DNA from: Ferruginibacter paludis
GTDB lineage: Bacteria; Bacteroidota; Bacteroidia; Chitinophagales; Chitinophagaceae
NCBI RefSeq assembly: GCF_030409685.1
Contig: NZ_JAUFQJ010000006.1
Coordinates: 620,001 to 684,000, forward strand
Direction: 5' to 3'
DNA length: 64,000 nt
Made by a program: the position numbers and the translations under genes. Below, one piece after another: positions 17,867 through 25,219 of this stretch. A model generated the notes under the pieces. That model ran no database searches, was not told where the DNA came from, and saw nothing but the letters and a program-made list of their open reading frames with translations. Position 1 is the stretch's first letter, and each line of letters begins with the position of its first letter.

Positions 17867-18169
17867 ATGGAACTCACTATAGAATCTCCCGGCTTACAAA
17901 CAGATGCCAATTTAGAATCACTGATACAATCAAAATTCAACGACCTGAAAAATATATACAGCCGCATTACGAACAGCCTTGTAGTATTGAGGAAAGAAAA
18001 CGATGATCGTAAAAAATATTTTCATGTAGAGGCACAAGTGGCTGTTCCACAAAAAACATTGTTTGCAAATGATAAAGCAGAAACATTCGAAATAGCGCTC
18101 CACAAAGTGATGGAGGATTTGGAACATCAGTTGCACCGGTACAAGGAAGAAAGAAACCATTTTCGCTAG
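17867..18169 (+). CDS. hpf: Ribosome hibernation promoting factor (HPF/RaiA family, short form)
   Basis: 100 residues, the size of short HPF. It begins MELTIESPGLQTDANLESLI, followed by the beta-strand segments KYFHVEAQVAVPQ and the C-terminal helix EIALHKVMEDLEHQLHRYKE. The family binds the 30S subunit decoding centre and puts ribosomes into an inactive, protected state in stationary phase or hypoxia. It leads an operon with cysQ and cdsA and has the paired-palindrome promoter directly upstream. Bacteroidota usually also carry a housekeeping copy elsewhere, so this is probably a stress-specific paralogue. Confidence 0.9.
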   Translation: MELTIESPGLQTDANLESLIQSKFNDLKNIYSRITNSLVVLRKENDDRKKYFHVEAQVAVPQKTLFANDKAETFEIALHKVMEDLEHQLHRYKEERNHFR

Positions 18170-18233
18170 GCAATAATGGGCCTTTCACAGGGAGCCATCT
18201 CAATTTAAACGTGTTAAAAAAGAGGAAGCAAAA

Positions 18234-19013
18234 ATGGCTGATGTCCCGCATTTATTGGAAATAGCAAAAAGCTCAGCAGTTGAAGCTGGCAAAGCTATTA
18301 TGGAAGTATACCGGTCCGGAGATTTTTCTGCCAGCATTAAAAGCGATCATTCTCCGCTGACAAAAGCAGATCGGTGTGCTCACAATATTATCCTGAATCA
18401 TCTGCGCAAAACAGGATTGCCTGTTCTTTCGGAAGAAGGAAAGAACATTGTGTACAGCGAACGAAAGTTATGGGAATATTTCTGGCTGACAGACCCGCTG
18501 GACGGAACAAAAGAGTTCATCAGTAAAAATGACGAGTTTACGGTTAACATTGCATTGATGCACAAAAATTCGCCGTCAGGAGGTGTTATTTATGTCCCCT
18601 GTTCTGAGACGCTGTATGTTGGTTCAAAAGAAACCGGTGCGTATAAAAATGAAAAAGGTAAGCTGACTCAATTTTCAGCATTACAAAACAGGAGACAATT
18701 CAATGATCTGCTGCATATTGAACACCTGGCAATAGTAGCATCCAGATCGCACCAGTCGCCCGAAACAACAACATTTATAAACAGGTTTAAAAACGCTACA
18801 GTTACATCAATGGGCAGCTCGCTTAAGTTTATGCTGCTGCTTGAAAACAGAGCGGATATTTATCCGAGATGGGGTACAACGATGGAATGGGATACGGCCG
18901 CCGCACATGCCATTCTAAATGCCTGTAACCGCGGTGTGTATCATACCAATTTAAAATCAGAGCTGATGTACAATAAACCAGATCTCAGGAACCCACCCTT
19001 TGTAGCTTTCTGA
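18234..19013 (+). CDS. cysQ: 3'(2'),5'-bisphosphate nucleotidase, CysQ type
   Basis: 259 residues, usual length for CysQ. It hydrolyses PAP (adenosine 3',5'-bisphosphate) to AMP and belongs to the inositol monophosphatase superfamily. The metal-binding residues are visible: LSEEGK, the signature WLTDPLDGTKEF near 94-104, and MEWDTAAAHAI near 221-231. It follows hpf by 64 bp and cdsA starts soon after, so it sits in the middle of a hibernation-linked operon. PAP removal keeps sulfur assimilation and RNA turnover going under stress; that link is an inference. Confidence 0.9.
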   Translation: MADVPHLLEIAKSSAVEAGKAIMEVYRSGDFSASIKSDHSPLTKADRCAHNIILNHLRKTGLPVLSEEGKNIVYSERKLWEYFWLTDPLDGTKEFISKNDEFTVNIALMHKNSPSGGVIYVPCSETLYVGSKETGAYKNEKGKLTQFSALQNRRQFNDLLHIEHLAIVASRSHQSPETTTFINRFKNATVTSMGSSLKFMLLLENRADIYPRWGTTMEWDTAAAHAILNACNRGVYHTNLKSELMYNKPDLRNPPFVAF

Positions 19014-19067
19014 TACTGTTAAGTGGTTTTCAATGACCTTATTTCTTGCAGCATAAAACAGTTAAAC

Positions 19068-19922
19068 ATGTTAACCATGGCTTCGGATAATTTAATAAAA
19101 CGAACGATCACTGGAATAGTCTTGGCTGCAATTATTATAGTTGCAATAAGTTTAAGCCTTGCTACTTTTATTTTATTGATAATGGTGATCAACCTACTTG
19201 GTTTACTGGAATTCTATCGCTTATTTTATTCCTCAGCAGTTATCCCGGGAAAAATTCAGGGTATTGTTTTATCAGTTTGTATGCTGCTTACTTCAACCTT
19301 GTTTTTCACCGGAAAAAGTAATCTGAATGTGCTGTTGATAAATATCCCCGTTGCGTTTGGAGTTTTTATTGCAGAACTTTTTTTAAAAGCTGAAAATCCT
19401 TTCCATAACATCGCCTTTACTTTTCTTGGTATTATTTGTATCACTATTCCCCTTTGTTTTTTTACCGCAGTTGCATGTTTGCCTTTGGGACAGTATCACG
19501 CTCCGATTCCTCTTGGATACTTTTTTCTGCTATGGGCAAGCGATACCGGCGCTTACTTTGCCGGAAAATATTTTGGCAGGCATCATTTATTTGAGCGCAT
19601 TTCTCCCGGAAAAACATGGGAAGGCAGCTTTGGAGGAACTGCCTCGGCTTTGCTGGTGGCGTGCATTACTGCACATTTTTTTAAAACAATCAGTCTTTCG
19701 GGCTGGATAATGATGGCAGTTATAATTGTTGTGACAGGCACTTTTGGGGATCTTATAAAATCACTTATGAAAAGAAGTCTGCATCTTAAAGATTCCGGCA
19801 CCATTTTACCAGGCCACGGCGGTATGCTTGACCGCTTTGATTCATTGCTGGGCTCAGCACCTTTTGTATTTTGCTATTTATTTATACTCCCTTACCTCGA
19901 AACGCACTTCATTAAACTATGA
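19068..19922 (+). CDS. cdsA: Phosphatidate cytidylyltransferase
   Basis: 284 residues from the ATG at 19068; a GTG at 19023 and an ATG at 19077 are alternatives. There are eight or so hydrophobic membrane helices. The C-terminal family signature is complete: LMKRSLHLKDSGTILPGHGG then MLDRFDS. The enzyme makes CDP-diacylglycerol, the precursor of all phospholipids, at the inner membrane. It is the third gene of the hpf operon. An essential housekeeping cdsA is normally elsewhere in Bacteroidota, so this may be an additional copy; the window cannot decide that. A hairpin terminator follows directly. Confidence 0.9.
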   Translation: MLTMASDNLIKRTITGIVLAAIIIVAISLSLATFILLIMVINLLGLLEFYRLFYSSAVIPGKIQGIVLSVCMLLTSTLFFTGKSNLNVLLINIPVAFGVFIAELFLKAENPFHNIAFTFLGIICITIPLCFFTAVACLPLGQYHAPIPLGYFFLLWASDTGAYFAGKYFGRHHLFERISPGKTWEGSFGGTASALLVACITAHFFKTISLSGWIMMAVIIVVTGTFGDLIKSLMKRSLHLKDSGTILPGHGGMLDRFDSLLGSAPFVFCYLFILPYLETHFIKL

Positions 19923-19936
19923 AAAATTACCGGTAG

Positions 19937-19963
19937 TTGTCAGGCTGCAACTGACAAGTTTTT
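19937..19963 (+). terminator. Intrinsic terminator after cdsA
   Basis: TTGTCAG (19937-19943) and CTGACAA (19951-19957) form a perfect 7-bp stem with a 7-nt loop, followed by G and five T residues. It closes the hpf-cysQ-cdsA operon 15 bp after the cdsA stop. Confidence 0.75.
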
Positions 19964-20012
19964 CTGTGCGATCAAATCTTGACCGGCTTTTTAAAACGTC
20001 CGCCACTGAAGA

Positions 20013-20077
20013 TAATATGGATCATTCATTCTATTGCCCGCAATCATTTTCCAGCCGTCATTATAGTGTTATCTTAG
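20013..20077 (+). promoter_or_regulatory. Paired-palindrome promoter of the T9SS-protein gene
   Basis: The distal site TAATATGGATCA (20013-20024, 5 of 6) and the proximal site TGCCCGCAATCA (20035-20046, 5 of 6) start 22 bp apart. The -7 element TATCTTAG (20070-20077) is 35 bp after the proximal start, and the ATG is at 20096. Neither site is perfect, but the spacing equals that of the other units and the TGC-half variant recurs at hpf. Confidence 0.5.
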
Positions 20078-20095
20078 CTATCAAAATGACAACTT

Positions 20096-20683
20096 ATGTT
20101 ACGCTTTAAAATTATTATCGTTGTAAGTTTTGTTTTTTTATTATTCAGTCCGGGCCAGGCCAACTCGCAAACCAAGCCACCTTTTTTATTTGATGTTTTA
20201 CCAACGGCCAATCATACCGTGCTTACTCAATGGAGCGTGCCGCCCGTAATGGATTCGCTTCCTTTTGAATTGGAAAGAAGCAGGGACAACAGCACCTGGA
20301 AAAAAATTGCGTCTGTACCGGTGCAACCATCGCACCGCTATTCAAGCACAGATGAGCAACCGGGAGAAGGTTTGATTTACTATCGTATCCGGCAGGTGGG
20401 CGACAAAGGCCAATTTTTATATTCATGGGTAAACTGGGTGCAGTTCAGTGAAACCGGCAAATTGTTTATCTGGCCCAACCCGGCAAAAAATATGCTGCAT
20501 GTTAAAACTCCCTACATTAACGGACGCATGGATATTATAAATACCGAAGGCAAGGAAATACTAAAAATTACCATCACCAATCTCATTACAGATGTACCCA
20601 CCATTCGTTTGTCCAAAGGAATATATGTGCTGCACGTACGACACGAAAATGAAATGTTGGTTGGAAAATTTGTAAAAGATTAA
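20096..20683 (+). CDS. Secreted protein with T9SS type A C-terminal sorting domain
   Basis: 195 residues. A signal peptide (MLRFKIIIVVSFVFLLFSPG, cleavage near ANSQ) is followed by a fibronectin-like beta-sandwich (about 35-110: ELERSRDNSTWKKI, YYRIRQVGDKG). The last 75 residues are a Por/type IX sorting domain: LFIWPNPAKNMLHV, MDIINTEGKE, LSKGIYVLHV. Only one small module precedes the sorting domain, so the cargo part is short. It is predicted to be exported by T9SS and cell-surface attached or released. The gene has its own promoter, and the alcohol dehydrogenase gene follows 63 bp downstream, possibly in the same transcript. Confidence 0.85.
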   Translation: MLRFKIIIVVSFVFLLFSPGQANSQTKPPFLFDVLPTANHTVLTQWSVPPVMDSLPFELERSRDNSTWKKIASVPVQPSHRYSSTDEQPGEGLIYYRIRQVGDKGQFLYSWVNWVQFSETGKLFIWPNPAKNMLHVKTPYINGRMDIINTEGKEILKITITNLITDVPTIRLSKGIYVLHVRHENEMLVGKFVKD

Positions 20684-20746
20684 GGTACGCCTGAACACAT
20701 GCAGTGTCAGATTTTTATTGGGACCACCGGCTAAAACTTTTACGAC

Positions 20747-21784
20747 ATGCCTCACAGCGTTGACAAAATAGTAATACCTGAAACGATGGCGGGCATGGTA
20801 TTGGAAAGAACCGGCCAGCCTTTGGTCATGCGAACACTTCCTGTCCCCCAGCCCTCTGCCAGACAAGTGCTGGCAAAAGTAATCGCCTGCGGAGTTTGCC
20901 GAACGGATCTGCATATCGTTGATGGTGAACTTACAGCTCCAAAGCTCCCGCTGATTCCCGGACATGAAATAATTGCAACGGTTGTAAAAACGGGTAAAGA
21001 AGTAACCCGTATACAAAATGGAGCAATAATTGGCATTCCATGGCTGGGTTATACCTGCGGAACATGTAAGTATTGCCGCAATGGCCAGGAAAACCTCTGC
21101 GAAAAAGCATTGTTTACAGGTTACACCATCAATGGAGGTTATGCCGGGTTTACTGTAGCCGATGAACGGTTTTGTTTCCCACTATCAGCACAGTACGCCA
21201 ACGCATCAGGTGCACCGCTGATGTGCGCAGGGCTAATTGGTTACCGATCGTATACGATGATTGGCGAACACGCCACTAAGATTGGCATTTACGGTTTTGG
21301 AGCCGCAGCACACATCCTGGTTCAATTGGCAAAATACCAGCACAAGCAAGTGTTTGCTGTTACCCGGGAAGGCGATATGGATGCACAAAAATTTGCATTA
21401 AAATTGGGTGCCGTATGGGCAGGCGATTCTGAACAATCTCCTCCCGAAAAGCTGGATGCGGCAATTATTTTTGCTCCGGCAGGAAACCTGGTTCCAAAGG
21501 CGTTGCTTGCTGTAGACAAAGGTGGTGTTGTAGTATGTGGCGGCATTCACATGAGTGATATTCCATCGTTCCCATACAGGCTGTTGTGGGAAGAAAGAGT
21601 GATCCGGTCAGTAGCAAACCTTACCCGCAGCGATGGAGACAATTTTTTGAAAATGGCTGCACAGGTACCAATACAAACTGAAACCCAGGCATATCCTTTA
21701 CATCTTGCAAACGAAGCATTGAATGATCTCAGGAATGGAAAAATTCACGGGGCTGCCGTTCTGGTGATGGATCCAGGTCACTAA
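20747..21784 (+). CDS. Zinc-dependent alcohol dehydrogenase (MDR family)
   Basis: 345 residues. Catalytic zinc ligands are in GVCRTDLHIVDGE (Cys) and PGHEII (His). The structural zinc site is CGTCKYCRNGQENLC (four Cys near 103-114). The Rossmann nucleotide site is IGIYGFGAAAHILVQLA near 178-194. TGYTINGGYAGF is typical of the AdhA/YogA-like subgroup. It probably interconverts short-chain alcohols and aldehydes with NAD(P)H, which would allow redox disposal under low oxygen. It lies 63 bp after the T9SS gene with no clear promoter of its own and converges on the zinc-ribbon gene. Confidence 0.9.
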   Translation: MPHSVDKIVIPETMAGMVLERTGQPLVMRTLPVPQPSARQVLAKVIACGVCRTDLHIVDGELTAPKLPLIPGHEIIATVVKTGKEVTRIQNGAIIGIPWLGYTCGTCKYCRNGQENLCEKALFTGYTINGGYAGFTVADERFCFPLSAQYANASGAPLMCAGLIGYRSYTMIGEHATKIGIYGFGAAAHILVQLAKYQHKQVFAVTREGDMDAQKFALKLGAVWAGDSEQSPPEKLDAAIIFAPAGNLVPKALLAVDKGGVVVCGGIHMSDIPSFPYRLLWEERVIRSVANLTRSDGDNFLKMAAQVPIQTETQAYPLHLANEALNDLRNGKIHGAAVLVMDPGH

Positions 21785-21868
21785 AAAACCAACGGTAACA
21801 GGCACTGCGGGTAAAGTATGCATATCAACAATATCATCTTTATCATTTACTATTCACTTCGCAGAAGG

Positions 21869-22165
21869 TTACTGTTGCCTGGCTGCCCATCTTTTTAAAT
21901 TCGGCAAACTGCTCACCGCCATATCAATTATTTTTGAATCCACATTCATTTTTTCCATCTGCGTAATCACCAGTGATGTCATGTCTTTCAATGTCATGTT
22001 GGGATTGATGAATGCACCCTGCTGATAGCAGTATTTACAATACTCATTACTTTTACTACCATCTTTTTCTGTGCCCTGCAGATCCGGATTATCCAACGGC
22101 ATGCTGCAACTCTGGCAATAGGTTTCTGTTTCCATACTTATCATTTTAATTTTGACAAATTTCAA
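21869..22165 (-). CDS. Putative zinc-ribbon protein (PF12674-like)
   Basis: 98 residues. The N-terminal zinc ribbon is ETYCQSCSMPL plus NEYCKYCYQQGAF (two CxxC pairs, near 17-20 and 43-46). A helical segment follows (MTLKDMTSLVITQMEKMNVD). Proteins of this kind are small cytoplasmic factors of unknown role, often annotated as zinc-ribbon domain proteins. The conserved core starts at MISMETETYCQSC, so translation may begin at Met8 or Met11 rather than the first Met. It is the last gene of the nitroreductase operon and its start overlaps the DUF5655 stop. Confidence 0.8.
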   Translation of the reverse strand: MKFVKIKMISMETETYCQSCSMPLDNPDLQGTEKDGSKSNEYCKYCYQQGAFINPNMTLKDMTSLVITQMEKMNVDSKIIDMAVSSLPNLKRWAARQQ

Positions 22166-22620
22166 GCAAGGTTATGCTTGTCATGCTTTTTATCATACGC
22201 CTCTTGTATCCACGCCATTAACTCATTATCAATATCATCCTCGCTCACAATATCTATTACCAGTAAGTACCGCTGCGCCGACATTTGAACACATTGTTTA
22301 ACCCGTTTTCTTTTGATATTCCGGTCCAGGGCAAAATCTACCCTTATTCTGTCCCTATAGATTTTTACCGCTGCAAAAGTGAACGGGCTCACAAAATGAA
22401 TACAGCATTCCAGCGATTCTGTTTTAAAAGATCCTACCTGTTTCTTAACGGCCCGCTTAAATTTTTCATACAACAATTTTCCGGCGGGCTTTCCTTCAAA
22501 GTGCATTTCTAAATCATACGGTGTGCAGGAATGCATTTGTCCTTTACGTTCAAATTGCCGCTTACATTTCGGGCATGTCCATAAATGAATTGTCTCATGT
22601 TTCACTTTCACTGTATACAT
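22162..22620 (-). CDS. DUF5655-type protein with N-terminal zinc finger
   Basis: 152 residues from the ATG at 22620 (MYTVKVKHETIHLW). The N-terminal zinc finger is WTCPKCKRQFERKGQMHSC. A domain with AVKIYRDRIRVDFALDR and VQMSAQRYLLVIDIVSEDDI follows, as in DUF5655. An upstream Met at 22692 would add 24 residues in a frame of poor coding character, so I prefer 22620. This start overlaps the end of another short open frame (22595-22708), which suggests translational coupling. Function unknown; the family is frequent in low-oxygen stress clusters. Confidence 0.75.
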   Translation of the reverse strand: MYTVKVKHETIHLWTCPKCKRQFERKGQMHSCTPYDLEMHFEGKPAGKLLYEKFKRAVKKQVGSFKTESLECCIHFVSPFTFAAVKIYRDRIRVDFALDRNIKRKRVKQCVQMSAQRYLLVIDIVSEDDIDNELMAWIQEAYDKKHDKHNLA

Positions 22621-22708
22621 ATTTTGTAAGATCATTGACCTGTTCCAATGTAGCTGCTTCCACAAAGTCAACCGCCAGTTGTATTTCTGCATCTGCGTTA
22701 TTGCCCAT
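22595..22708 (-). CDS. Small open frame between the coiled-coil and DUF5655 genes
   Basis: 37 codons from ATG 22708 (MGNNADAEIQLAVDFVEAAT...), with acidic, amphipathic composition like its neighbours, ending 25 bp inside the DUF5655 gene. It is open upstream into the -1 frame of the coiled-coil gene. It is either a small separate peptide or the true C-terminus of that protein after a frameshift. I cannot decide between these. Confidence 0.3.
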   Translation of the reverse strand: MGNNADAEIQLAVDFVEAATLEQVNDLTKYVYSESET

Positions 22709-22737
22709 CTTCAGCTGCCAACTGCGTTGCACATCGC

Positions 22738-23130
22738 TCAATATTTTTTTAATGTTGCCGATAAAAATCCAGAGCAGGAATACTTAGCATCGATATATTC
22801 CCTTTCCGCTTGTTGCATGTAGAGGCGTAGTTCGTTCTGCTTATTTGCTGTCTCAGTATTTATGCGGGTATTATCAATGAAGGTGCTGTCAGTTTTTAGT
22901 GCAGCTACCTGCTTTTGTATTTGTCTCCTCAGCCCTTTAAACTTCTTCCATACTATGTTCAACTTATCCTGCTGTTCTTCTACTTTTGCGGCAATGTTGG
23001 GGATAGAGTTTCGCTGGATCACTTCTTCCAGTTTAGTTTCAAATTCTGTTGCTTCCTGATCATAAAAAGCAATCAGGCGTGCCCAGTCAACCAGTTCATC
23101 TGTGTAGTGCTCTGCAATACTTGTTGCCAT
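22738..23130 (-). CDS. Conserved coiled-coil hypothetical protein (possible frameshifted 3' extension)
   Basis: 130 residues, mostly helical, with a central coiled coil (EEQQDKLNIVWKKFKGLRRQ) and a second helix (NKQNELRLYMQQAEREYIDA). No family name is recognised. The reading frame ends LSATLKKY-stop at an A7 run. One base back, the frame continues for about 46 codons (ILSDVQRSWQLKMGNNADAE, then IQLAVDFVEAATLEQVND) to 22595. So either the protein ends here, or the tract A-AAA-AAA marks slippage, a mutation or a sequencing error. It is the third gene of the nitroreductase operon. Confidence 0.65.
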   Translation of the reverse strand: MATSIAEHYTDELVDWARLIAFYDQEATEFETKLEEVIQRNSIPNIAAKVEEQQDKLNIVWKKFKGLRRQIQKQVAALKTDSTFIDNTRINTETANKQNELRLYMQQAEREYIDAKYSCSGFLSATLKKY

Positions 23131-23197
23131 TGTTTTTCATTTTAAATTGTCTGCTGCCGGCGCCAGATCGTTCCGGTTGGTCAGCTTGATATATATC

Positions 23198-23602
23198 CTA
23201 ATATTCCAAATCATTTCGTACATCTTCATTCATTATAAATTCGTCGGATGAATTACGTCCCAGTTCGTTCAGTTCTTTTAAAGTAAAATCATCCATACCA
23301 GTTGTTTGCTCCCAGCCTTTTTTTTCTTTGCGAAGCACCTGCACAGATAGACCAAAACGTTGCTGAAATTCTTTTTCCACGTCAGCCACTTTATATAAGG
23401 GCAGCATTTCAATTACACCTGACACATGCGTTGCCTTTATTTCTCCGATGAGCGTATTCGGTTCTATTTCCCCGCCTTCATTTGATGCCTGGTATTTTTT
23501 ATGGCCCTTTCCATAAAACGCCAGTTTCAGGTAAGGGTAAAAGTCAGAAAAGACTTCCTGTATCTGACGGAGCGATGTGGTATCATTTACTTCTATGAAC
23601 AA
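23198..23602 (-). CDS. Conserved hypothetical protein of the nitroreductase operon
   Basis: 134 residues, cytoplasmic, with mixed alpha/beta composition (LRQIQEVFSDFYPYLKLAF, KEFQQRFGLSVQVLRKEKKG, WEQTTGMDDFTLKELNELGR). I do not recognise a named family. The stop of the nitroreductase reading frame is 15 bp upstream, so the two are cotranscribed. The C-terminus is acidic. It begins at the only plausible Met. Its position suggests a role in the same stress response. Confidence 0.75.
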   Translation of the reverse strand: MFIEVNDTTSLRQIQEVFSDFYPYLKLAFYGKGHKKYQASNEGGEIEPNTLIGEIKATHVSGVIEMLPLYKVADVEKEFQQRFGLSVQVLRKEKKGWEQTTGMDDFTLKELNELGRNSSDEFIMNEDVRNDLEY

Positions 23603-23617
23603 TGGTTAATTTTTCAA

Positions 23618-24163
23618 TTAAAAATCACCTCCCCATTTTTGCCAGTGAATATTTTTTGCATCAAACTTATCCAGTGCTTTTTCATCTCCCGTAGGGTGAC
23701 CAACCGGGATTAGATTCAACGGAATTACATGCTGAGGAATATCCAATTCCTTTCTCACAAAATCCATCAGTTCTTTATTGGGATAAACCGCCGTCCACAC
23801 GGCGCCTAAACCCAATGCTTCCGCAGCCAATAAAATATTTTCACTGGCGCAGGTACAATCGAGTATCGCAAATTCTTCGCTACTTCCTGCCGCTTCGTTT
23901 GCAACTGCGCATACCACAATACCTGTTCCCGCCTTGACTAGCATCTTTGCAAATGGCAAACCGCCAGCTAATTATTCTAACTTTTTTATATCCGTTACCA
24001 CTATAAATTTCCAGGGCATCATATGAACCGCAGAAGGAGCCGCCATTGCCGCCCGAAGCAATTTATCTATTGCTTCTTTACCCGCCGGCTCACCTGTATA
24101 ACTGCGCACACTTTTCCTTTCCTGAATGATGGTCAGCGCATCTTTATCTGTTAGTGTTTCCAT
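23618..24163 (-). pseudogene. Nitroreductase family protein with an in-frame stop
   Basis: The frame from ATG 24163 to 23618 spans 181 codons, a normal nitroreductase length. It is broken once by TAA at 23974-23972. Both sides are clear family sequence in the same phase: RKSVRSYTGEPAGKEAIDKLLRAAMAAPSA (start of the FMN-binding fold) before the stop, then LAGGLPFAKMLVKAGTGIVV, ASENILLAAEALGLGAVW and LIPVGHP after it. The expected residue at the stop is Glu or Gln (KKLE-x-LA), one base from TAA. Such enzymes reduce nitro or quinone compounds with FMN. The gene leads the operon behind a very good promoter. The second half could restart at Met 23959, but without the N-terminal FMN contacts it should not work alone. 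Confidence 0.88.
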
Positions 24164-24277
24164 CTAATTCGCTTTGAAATAGTAATCAATATTTTTCAAA
24201 CCATGCCCGCATCCGGCCAAATGTTGATTGAATAGCAATGCGTGCATCATAAAACCACTTCCGGAGTGCGTACTATT

Positions 24278-24342
24278 CAAAGTTATTATTCTGTATTACC
24301 GATAGCTATGACAACAGTTAGCCATAATCCTGATGATAATCA
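24278..24342 (-). promoter_or_regulatory. Paired-palindrome promoter of the nitroreductase operon
   Basis: The distal site TGATGATAATCA (24331-24342, 6 of 6) and the proximal site TGACAACAGTTA (24309-24320, 5 of 6) start 22 bp apart. On the minus strand a perfect TAnnTTTG element, TAACTTTG, occupies 24285-24278, 35 bp from the upstream end of the proximal site. The leader to ATG 24163 is about 110 nt. Confidence 0.65.
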
Positions 24343-24364
24343 AATACGGCTTTCTGCAGAACGA

Positions 24365-24428
24365 TGAGGTCCGTCATTATGGGCTTTGACAGAGGTCATT
24401 TTTTTTGAAACGTTTGAAATATAATTTG
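24365..24428 (+). promoter_or_regulatory. Paired-palindrome promoter of the lipoprotein gene
   Basis: TGAGGTCCGTCA (24365-24376) and TGACAGAGGTCA (24387-24398) are both perfect TGA-N6-TCA sites, 22 bp apart. A -7-like TAATTTG (spacer one base short of TAnnTTTG) starts at 24422, 35 bp after the proximal site start. Together with the oppositely oriented pair at 24309-24342 it makes a compact divergent control region with four sites. Confidence 0.65.
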
Positions 24429-24512
24429 CAGCTATAAAAGGCACTCATTGCGGACCGGGGGAATCAAATACAATACAGAAAGATGTAGTAAAGAATCTTA
24501 AAAAAAAATGAC

Positions 24513-25124
24513 ATGAAATACTTAAAAAAATTGACTCTTGTTGCCATGTCAGCCATTTTATCAGGTGGTTGCAGTACGCCTTCTTATATAGCTGCCGGCG
24601 TACAATATTCTAATCCATCATGGGCTCCGCCTTATTCTGAAGGAGTACGATACTATTACCTGCCGGATATTGAAGTGTACTACGATTTATCTGACCCGGA
24701 ATTTATATACCTTGATAATGGTCAATGGTCATTTTCGCCGTTATTGCCTCCCATTTATGCCGGATATGATTTATTCAACAGTTTTGTCATTTCCCTTCAA
24801 TGGAATGTTTACCAGCCGTGGATGCATCATCAATATTATGTAGCTCATTATCCACGGTACTATTATCATAACATCTACCCTAACAATTTTTCCACCATGC
24901 GGGGATTTAACGAGAACGACCGACATCCCGTTTACCGGAGACCGGAAGATAGAGACAAAATGAATGACCTGCGAAAAATTGAAATACCCCGAAGAAATGC
25001 ACCAGTTCCCAGGCAACCGCAGGCACCCCATTATTACGGAAAGGACATCGGGCGGCCCGTAAAGGTTAGACCGCAAATGAAAGAGAATAAACAGGAAAGA
25101 AAAAAAATTGTGCGCCCCCAATGA
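24513..25124 (+). CDS. Tyrosine-rich lipoprotein of unknown function
   Basis: 203 residues with a lipoprotein signal (MKYLKKLTLVAMSAILSGG, then the lipid-attached Cys20). The mature part is rich in Tyr, Pro and His (SEGVRYYYLPDIEVYYD, HHQYYVAHYPRYYYHNIYP) and ends in a basic tail (KENKQERKKIVRPQ). I recognise the pattern from Bacteroidota genomes but know no function. It is predicted to be anchored at the outer membrane or its inner face. It is divergent from the nitroreductase operon and has the only control region with two perfect palindromes in front of a plus-strand gene. An 85-nt leader separates the -7 element from the start. Confidence 0.75.
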   Translation: MKYLKKLTLVAMSAILSGGCSTPSYIAAGVQYSNPSWAPPYSEGVRYYYLPDIEVYYDLSDPEFIYLDNGQWSFSPLLPPIYAGYDLFNSFVISLQWNVYQPWMHHQYYVAHYPRYYYHNIYPNNFSTMRGFNENDRHPVYRRPEDRDKMNDLRKIEIPRRNAPVPRQPQAPHYYGKDIGRPVKVRPQMKENKQERKKIVRPQ

Positions 25125-25219
25125 TAACCTGTAAAGATGTGTCTGTTGATGATGGTTTTGAAGTGTATTAATGCGACACCTATTGTGTTGTGTTAATCCA
25201 GCATTTAAGGCAGATTTAT

